From assembly GCA_015494815.1 (NCBI GenBank), contig WGAK01000241.1:1-17576 (forward strand): DNA of 17,576 nucleotides, given 5' to 3'. Position 1 is the stretch's first letter. Each line of letters opens with the position of its first letter. A program made the position numbers and the translations under genes. Below are positions 13,468-17,576 of the stretch, piece after piece. This stretch comes from Anaerolineales bacterium (lineage in GTDB: Bacteria; Chloroflexota; Anaerolineae; Anaerolineales; DRMV01). Below the pieces are notes generated by a model. That model saw only the letters and a list, made by a program, of their open reading frames with translations, searched no databases and had not been told where the DNA came from.

Positions 13468-14004
13468 ATGCAGCACTTGTGGGCCCCGTGGCGCATGGAT
13501 TACATCCAAGGGCAAGCCGGGCGGCCGCCCGACGGCGAATGCGTGTTCTGCTGGGCAGCCCGCCAACCGTCCGATGGCCCGCACAACCTGGTGGTCTTTC
13601 GAGGCCGTCATAATTATGTCATTCTCAACCGCTTTCCCTACACGGGCGGCCATCTCATGGTGGTGCCCTACGCGCACGTGGACGACCTGGCCTCACTGGC
13701 GCCCGAAGTGCGGGCCGAGATGATGGAACTGGCCGCGCGGGCCGTGCGCATCTTGCGAGCCGAGTATCACCCCCAAGGCTTCAACCTGGGCATGAACCTG
13801 GGCCGTATCGCCGGCGCGGGCATTGCCGAGCATGTGCATTTGCATGTGGTGCCCCGCTGGGCCGGCGACACCAATTTCATGACCACCGTGGGGCAGGCAC
13901 GGGTGTTGCCCGAGGCCCTGGACAAAACGTACGCCCGCCTGCGGGCCGCGTGGACGCGCGAGCCCGCCTCGGGCACGGGCCCCCCGGCCGAGCCCTCCGC
14001 ATAG
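13468..14004 (+). CDS. HIT-family nucleotide phosphorylase/hydrolase (Ap4A phosphorylase-like)
   Basis: The 178-residue protein starts HLWAPWRMDYIQG, as do the actinobacterial-type diadenosine tetraphosphate phosphorylases (Rv2613c group). A CVFC pair (C25, C28) is suited to zinc binding. The core includes NLVVFRGRHNYVILNRFPYT (about 40-59) and GGHLMVVPYAHVDDL (60-74). The histidine triad is H122-V-H124-L-H126, in EHVHLHVVPRWAGDTNFM; the central H124-L-H126 region carries the nucleotide-attacking histidine of the family. Such enzymes split Ap4A or related nucleotides in the cytoplasm; the exact substrate is inferred from resemblance. The ATG is 4 bases after the regulator's stop with only a weak ribosome-binding site, so translation is probably coupled. 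The Pro/Ala-rich tail (about 163-178) is unconserved. Confidence 0.9.
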   Translation: MQHLWAPWRMDYIQGQAGRPPDGECVFCWAARQPSDGPHNLVVFRGRHNYVILNRFPYTGGHLMVVPYAHVDDLASLAPEVRAEMMELAARAVRILRAEYHPQGFNLGMNLGRIAGAGIAEHVHLHVVPRWAGDTNFMTTVGQARVLPEALDKTYARLRAAWTREPASGTGPPAEPSA

Positions 14005-14031
14005 CCCGTTCATCTTCCAAAGGAGGCTTCC

Positions 14032-15225
14032 ATGACGACTCCCGTTATCCTCAGTGCCGTGCGCACGCCTATGGGTCGGTTTCGCGGGGCGCTGAGCCCG
14101 TTGCGCGCGCCCCAATTGGGCGCGGTGGCCATCCGCGCCGCGGTGGAGCGGGCCGGCATCCCCGACCCCGGCCATATCGAAGAAGTGGTCATGGGCCAGG
14201 TGGTCACCGCGGGCGAAGGCCAGAACCCGGCCCGTCAGGCCAGCATCTTCGCGGGGCTGCCGCCCACCCTGGGCGCGTTCACCGTCAACAAGGTGTGCGG
14301 CTCGGGCCTCAAAGCCGTCATGCTCGCGGCCCAGGCCGTCAAGGCAGGCGATGCCCAGGTCATGGTGGCCGGGGGCATGGAGAGCATGAGCCGGCCGCCC
14401 TTCCTGGTCTATGGTCGCATGGGGGAACTGCGCTTCGGCAGCACCAAACTGGTGGACGCGCTGCAATACGACGGCCTGTGGTGCCCCTTCGAGGATTGGG
14501 CCATGGGCGACGCGGCCGAATTCATCGCCGACCAGTTCGGCATCACGCGCGAGGAAATGGACCGCTTTGCCTACGAGAGCCACATGAAGGCCATCAAGGC
14601 CATGGACGAGGGTAAGTTCGACGCGGAAATCGTGCCCGTGGAAGTGCCCGGTCGCAAGGGCCAGGTCACCGTGGTGGACAAAGACGAGACCCCGCGGCGG
14701 GATACCTCGCTGGAGAAACTGGGCAAACTGCGGCCCGCGTTCCGCAAGGACGGCAAGGTGACTGCGGGCAACGCGCCCAGCCTCAACGACGGCGCCAGTG
14801 CGGTGGTGGTTGCGTCGCTGGACTACGCGGAGCGCATCGGCGCGCAGCCCCTGGCCCGCATCGTGGGCTACACCTACGCCGCGGTCGAACCCAAGTGGAT
14901 TTTCGACGCGCCGGCCAAGGCCATGCCCAAGTTGCTGGACAAAGTGGGCTGGACCCTGGACGATGTGGACCTCATCGAGTTGAACGAGGCTTTTGCGGCC
15001 CAGGTGCTGGCCAACGGCAAGGCCCTGGCCGATTTGGGCTGGGACTGGGCCAAGGTCAATGTGCACGGCGGCGCGATTGCCTTGGGACATCCCATCGGGG
15101 CCAGCGGCGCGCGGGTGCTGACCACCCTGGTGCACGCGCTGCGCACGTACGACCTCAAGCGGGGCATCGCGGCTCTGTGCCTGGGCGGCGGCGAGGCCGT
15201 GGCCATGGCGGTGGAGCGGCTGTAG
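14032..15225 (+). CDS. Acetyl-CoA acetyltransferase (type II thiolase)
   Basis: This 397-residue protein has the usual length of biosynthetic thiolases, which condense two acetyl-CoA to acetoacetyl-CoA or run the reverse reaction. All catalytic blocks are present: nucleophile C89 in VNKVCGSGLKAVMLAA, GGMESMSRPPFLV, NEAFAAQVLANGKAL, H353 in GAIALGHPIGASGAR, and the second cysteine C383 in ALCLGGGEAVAMA. AAAGGAGG lies 6 bases before the ATG. It follows the HIT gene by 27 bases and probably shares its transcript. Acetyl-CoA versus longer-chain preference cannot be decided from motifs, but length and lack of extra domains favour an acetoacetyl-CoA thiolase (fatty-acid breakdown, butyrate, polyhydroxyalkanoate or mevalonate routes). 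The convergent moeA-PBP gene follows. Confidence 0.95.
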   Translation: MTTPVILSAVRTPMGRFRGALSPLRAPQLGAVAIRAAVERAGIPDPGHIEEVVMGQVVTAGEGQNPARQASIFAGLPPTLGAFTVNKVCGSGLKAVMLAAQAVKAGDAQVMVAGGMESMSRPPFLVYGRMGELRFGSTKLVDALQYDGLWCPFEDWAMGDAAEFIADQFGITREEMDRFAYESHMKAIKAMDEGKFDAEIVPVEVPGRKGQVTVVDKDETPRRDTSLEKLGKLRPAFRKDGKVTAGNAPSLNDGASAVVVASLDYAERIGAQPLARIVGYTYAAVEPKWIFDAPAKAMPKLLDKVGWTLDDVDLIELNEAFAAQVLANGKALADLGWDWAKVNVHGGAIALGHPIGASGARVLTTLVHALRTYDLKRGIAALCLGGGEAVAMAVERL

Positions 15226-15265
15226 GTTGGGGCTCGGGGCGAACTGCGTATAGCCAATTCAGAGA

Positions 15266-15287
15266 GGGAGGAAACCCCGGCCCTCCC
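15266..15287. other. Hairpin of unknown role in the convergent gap
   Basis: GGGAGG (15266-15271) and CCTCCC (15282-15287) form a perfect 6-bp stem around a 10-base loop. It lies just after the thiolase stop and ahead of the larger terminator. Neither strand shows a T-run directly after it. It could be part of a degenerate dispersed repeat or an extra transcript-end stabiliser; the window alone does not decide. Confidence 0.35.
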
Positions 15288-15305
15288 AATGTGGTTCCCA
15301 AAGAG

Positions 15306-15349
15306 AACGCCCTGCGCGGGCTGGCGGCCGGCGCAGGGCGTTGGTTTTT
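15306..15349. terminator. Bidirectional terminator between the thiolase and moeA-PBP genes
   Basis: AACGCCCTGCGC (15306-15317) pairs perfectly over 12 bp with GCGCAGGGCGTT (15331-15342) around a 13-base loop that can form a small inner GGC/GCC stem. On the plus strand it is followed by GG and five T. On the minus strand the same stem is followed by CTCTTT, a weaker T tract, so it can end both convergent transcripts. It lies 80 bases after the thiolase stop and 16 bases beyond the end of the moeA fusion. Confidence 0.85.
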
Positions 15350-15364
15350 CGCGGGTCGGACGGC

Positions 15365-17323
15365 TCATTCCACCCAGCGCACGCGCCCCATGGGCGCGGG
15401 GTCATAGCCCGGCAGGCCCGCGACCGCGGCCCGAAAGGCGTCGTCGGCCAACACCTCCCACAGGGGGGCCAGCACCTCGCTGGCGTAGTACTCCGCGGGC
15501 ACCACCAGTTCGTACATCTCGGTGAACAGGGGGATGAAGTCCAGGCCCAGCGCCTGCGCGGCCGCGGCGATGCCCAGGCCCACATCCGCGCGCCCCGAAG
15601 CCACGGCCGCGGCCACGGCCAGGTGGGTGTATTCTTCTTGCGTATAGCCTTGCACCTGCTGAGGCGTCAGACCCAGGCGTTCCAGGTGATAGTCCAGCAA
15701 GATGCGGGTGCCCGCGCCGCGTTGGCGGTTGACGAAGCGCACATCGGGCCGGGCCAGGTCTTCCAGGCTGCGGATGGCCTTGGGGTTGCCGCGCGGCACG
15801 ATGAGCCCTTGCTGCCGCGCGGTCAGGGTGACCAGCGCCACGCGGCGGCCGGGTAGATAGCGGCGCACATAGGCTTCGTTGTAGGTGCCGGTTTCGGGGT
15901 CGAGCAGGTGCGCACCGGCCAAATGGGCTTCACCCCGGCGCAGAGCAACCAGGCCGCCCAGGCTGCCGACATGCGCCGAGGCCAACCGTCGTCGCCGCGG
16001 GGCCAGGTATTGGGCGGCCAGGTCCAGCGCCACATCGTGGGAGCCGATGGCCAGGATGGTGCGGGCCAGTTCGTGCGGGGGACGATAGAGCCGCACGCGC
16101 ACCTCGGCCCCCGCGGGCAGGCCCTGCACCCCGCGCGGCACGATGACGATGCCGTCGGCCCGCACCAGCGAGGAGATGACGCCCGCCCCGCGCGACAGGG
16201 GCGCGGCCAGCCAGCGCTCGCCCACCCGGCCCACGGCCACCCGCACATAGTCGTCGTCGCCCGGCGGCGAGGTGAGTTTGCGGGTCAGGTGCGCGGTCAG
16301 GGTCTGCGGCTCGTGGGGCGCGCGGCCCAACCAACGGGCCAGCAGCGGCTCGACGAAGATTTCGCCCGTCAGCGCAGCCGATACCGGATACCCCGGCACG
16401 CCGATGATGGGCACCTGGCGGTCGGGAAGGTGCACCAGGCCCAGGATGACCGGATGCCCCGGCCGCCACGCGACGCCGTGCGCCAGCAGTTCCCCCAGGT
16501 GCTCGACCACGCGCGCGGAGAAGTCCTCCGACCCCGCGGAGGAGCCCGCGTTGAGCAGCACCAGGTCGTGCTCGGCCGCGGCCTGGGCCACCCGCTCGCG
16601 CAAGAGGTCGAAGTCGTCGGGGGTGATGGGGTAGCGGGTCGCCTGGCCGCCCCATTGCCGGATTTGCGCCGCGAGCACCACCGAGTTGAACTCGATGATG
16701 TCGCCGGCGCGCGGCTCCTGGCCGATGGGGACCAACTCGGTGCCGGTGGGCAGCACCGCGACCCGCGGTTTGCGGGCCACGGCGAGATGGGTGAATCCCG
16801 CGGCCGCCAGCGCGCCCAGGTCGGCCGGGCGCAGCACGTGCCCCGCGGGCAAAACCAACTGGGTGGCGACGATATCTTCGCCCATGGGGCGCACATGCTT
16901 CCACGGCGGCAGCGCCAGCCGCACCCGCACCACCGCGGGGTGACGCGGGTCCGCGGCCGGTCGCCCCTCGGCCGTCAGAGGCTCGGTTTGTTCGATGGGC
17001 ACCACCACATCAGCCCACGGCGGCAGCGGGTCGCCCGTGTCCACATACACCGCGTCGTCGCCGTAGCGCAAATCCACGGGGTGGGTGGGCGACGCGCCCG
17101 CCAGCGCGGCCGCGCGGGTGGCGAAGCCGTCCATCGCGGCCGCGTGATAATGCGGCGCGGACAGCCGCGCAAACGCGGGCTCGGCCAGCACCCGCCCTAC
17201 CGCGCGCTCGTCCAGGGGGATGCGCTCGGTGCCCAGACGGCCGTGCAATCCCGCCCTGCGCAGGGCATCCTCCCAACGGCGCCGGGCTTCGTCCAGGGGG
17301 ATATCGTGCAGATAAACGCTCAT
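15365..17323 (-). CDS. moeA: MoeA molybdopterin molybdenumtransferase fused to a periplasmic-binding-like (LysR/ModE-associated) domain
   Basis: The 652-residue protein starts at ATG 17323, with GGGAG 7 bases upstream. Residues 1 to about 415 are MoeA, which inserts molybdate (or tungstate) into adenylylated molybdopterin in the cytoplasm: HAAAMDGFATR (60-70), YVDTGDPLPPWADVVVPIEQ (93-112), LPTGTELVP (191-199), NAGSSAGSEDF (258-268, where many MoeA have GGxSxGxxD) and GVPGYPVSAALTGE (308-321). Residues from about 424 to 640 form a substrate-binding-like domain (COG1910/PBP_like): AIGSHDVALDLAAQYL, SAHVGSLGGLVALRRGEAHL, NRQRGAGTRILLDYHL and YTHLAVAAAVASGRADVGLG. The fusion is known in archaea and some bacteria, where the second part is thought to bind oxyanion or cofactor. 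It has no signal peptide, so it is cytoplasmic. It is divergent to a lipoprotein gene with a shared promoter region and convergent with the thiolase gene. Confidence 0.93.
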   Translation of the reverse strand: MSVYLHDIPLDEARRRWEDALRRAGLHGRLGTERIPLDERAVGRVLAEPAFARLSAPHYHAAAMDGFATRAAALAGASPTHPVDLRYGDDAVYVDTGDPLPPWADVVVPIEQTEPLTAEGRPAADPRHPAVVRVRLALPPWKHVRPMGEDIVATQLVLPAGHVLRPADLGALAAAGFTHLAVARKPRVAVLPTGTELVPIGQEPRAGDIIEFNSVVLAAQIRQWGGQATRYPITPDDFDLLRERVAQAAAEHDLVLLNAGSSAGSEDFSARVVEHLGELLAHGVAWRPGHPVILGLVHLPDRQVPIIGVPGYPVSAALTGEIFVEPLLARWLGRAPHEPQTLTAHLTRKLTSPPGDDDYVRVAVGRVGERWLAAPLSRGAGVISSLVRADGIVIVPRGVQGLPAGAEVRVRLYRPPHELARTILAIGSHDVALDLAAQYLAPRRRRLASAHVGSLGGLVALRRGEAHLAGAHLLDPETGTYNEAYVRRYLPGRRVALVTLTARQQGLIVPRGNPKAIRSLEDLARPDVRFVNRQRGAGTRILLDYHLERLGLTPQQVQGYTQEEYTHLAVAAAVASGRADVGLGIAAAAQALGLDFIPLFTEMYELVVPAEYYASEVLAPLWEVLADDAFRAAVAGLPGYDPAPMGRVRWVE

Positions 17324-17358
17324 GTCGGGCTCCCGATGGCATGCTCCATGATGGGCCG

Positions 17359-17379
17359 ATTATACCGCAGTGGTATAAT
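17359..17379. promoter_or_regulatory. Palindromic divergent promoter between moeA-PBP and the lipoprotein gene
   Basis: ATTATACC (17359-17366) and GGTATAAT (17372-17379) are perfect inverted copies separated by GCAGT. On the plus strand TGG-TATAAT (-10 at 17374-17379) has a TGn extension and points at the lipoprotein gene (ATG 17428). On the minus strand TATAAT (17364 down to 17359) points at moeA (ATG 17323). Neither side has a clear -35. The two -10 boxes lie back to back, so both polymerases cannot bind at once, and one bound regulator could block both genes. Confidence 0.65.
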
Positions 17380-17427
17380 GCCCTCGGCCGACCGCCAGGC
17401 CGGTACACTTTTTTGAGGAGCAGGCTC

Positions 17428-17576
17428 ATGACCCGATTACGCCTGTGGACCGGATTGGCGGCGGTGCTGCTTTTGGCCGTTGGTTTGTCCGCTTGCAACG
17501 CCGCGTCCGCCATGCCCGCGACAACCGCGACCTCAGCCCCGCCGACTGCGACTGCGGCGCCCCCTACGCCCACCCC
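17428..17576 (+). CDS. Partial lipoprotein, N-terminus only; possibly the binding protein of an oxyanion ABC transporter
   Basis: An ATG at 17428 with GAGGAG 7 bases upstream opens 49 codons before the window ends. Residues 1-20 are a signal peptide (MTRLRLW, then the hydrophobic TGLAAVLLLAVGL), and the lipobox LSAC places the lipidated cysteine at C23. A low-complexity Thr/Pro/Ala linker follows (ATTATSAPPTATAAPPTPTP), as in many Chloroflexota surface lipoproteins that tether a domain beyond the membrane. The functional domain lies outside the window. The shared divergent promoter with moeA-PBP makes a tungstate or molybdate substrate-binding protein the favoured guess, but this is context only. 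Confidence 0.8.
   Translation, partial: MTRLRLWTGLAAVLLLAVGLSACNAASAMPATTATSAPPTATAAPPTPT

Noticed and set aside
2347..17200. Abundant CCGCGG and GGCCGCGG words across the window
   Set aside because: They mostly fall in Ala/Ala and Ala/Arg codon pairs of GC-rich genes. Without background counts there is no reason to call them a functional motif.
15908..17416. A 502-codon plus-strand open frame opposite moeA-PBP
   Set aside because: The opposite strand encodes a clear MoeA plus PBP protein. This frame is a low-complexity Arg/Gly/His-rich shadow.

Overview
This is a GC-rich window (roughly two thirds G+C over most of its length) from a bacterium that I place, with moderate confidence, in the Chloroflexota (Anaerolineae-like). 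The reasons are a MoeA fused to a periplasmic-binding-like domain, a lipoprotein whose mature part begins with a Thr/Pro-rich linker, an OmpR-type regulator with a degenerate receiver, and the unusual arrangement of the complex I genes. No rRNA, tRNA, CRISPR array, insertion sequence or phage gene was seen.

Positions 1-1860 are a left arm that is less GC-rich and reads mostly on the minus strand. A TetR-family regulator (812-1498) has a clean sigma70-type promoter overlapped by a 28-bp palindromic operator, so it is probably autorepressed. Behind it, overlapping its stop codon, lies the wreck of an FAD-dependent protoporphyrinogen-oxidase-like gene (482-815). A partial gene for a cysteine-containing protein follows and runs off the left edge. 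A short, apparently frameshifted minus-strand reading frame lies upstream of the TetR promoter (1537-1763). Positions 1863-3078 hold cutA and a membrane-anchored LolA/RseB-like lipid-binding-fold protein, both on the plus strand.

The centre (3231-12573) is a complex I operon of unusual content: nuoA-nuoH-nuoJ-nuoK-nuoL-nuoM-nuoM-nuoN. It encodes the whole membrane arm and nothing of the peripheral arm (no nuoB, C, D, E, F, G or I). It has two different nuoM genes, and its NuoL has an abnormally long lateral-helix segment near the C-terminus. Together these point to the enlarged '2M' type of complex I, with one extra antiporter-like pump module and a longer NuoL strut to span it. The second NuoM lacks the usual lysine of transmembrane helix 7. 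A strong hairpin followed by a short T-run sits directly after nuoA, where nuoBCD would normally begin. A strong intrinsic terminator closes the operon after nuoN.

The right arm (12645-15225) is a second plus-strand unit with its own promoter: an OmpR-type regulator with a phosphorylation-dead receiver, a HIT-family nucleotide phosphorylase/hydrolase, and a type II thiolase (acetyl-CoA acetyltransferase). It ends in a large hairpin shared with the convergent moeA-PBP fusion (15365-17323, minus strand). That gene and a lipoprotein gene running off the right edge (17428 onward) are transcribed away from a compact palindromic divergent promoter. This suggests a molybdate- or tungstate-related locus, though the lipoprotein is too short here to prove it. 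A TGG-TATAAT-like extended -10 element recurs before four plus-strand units.
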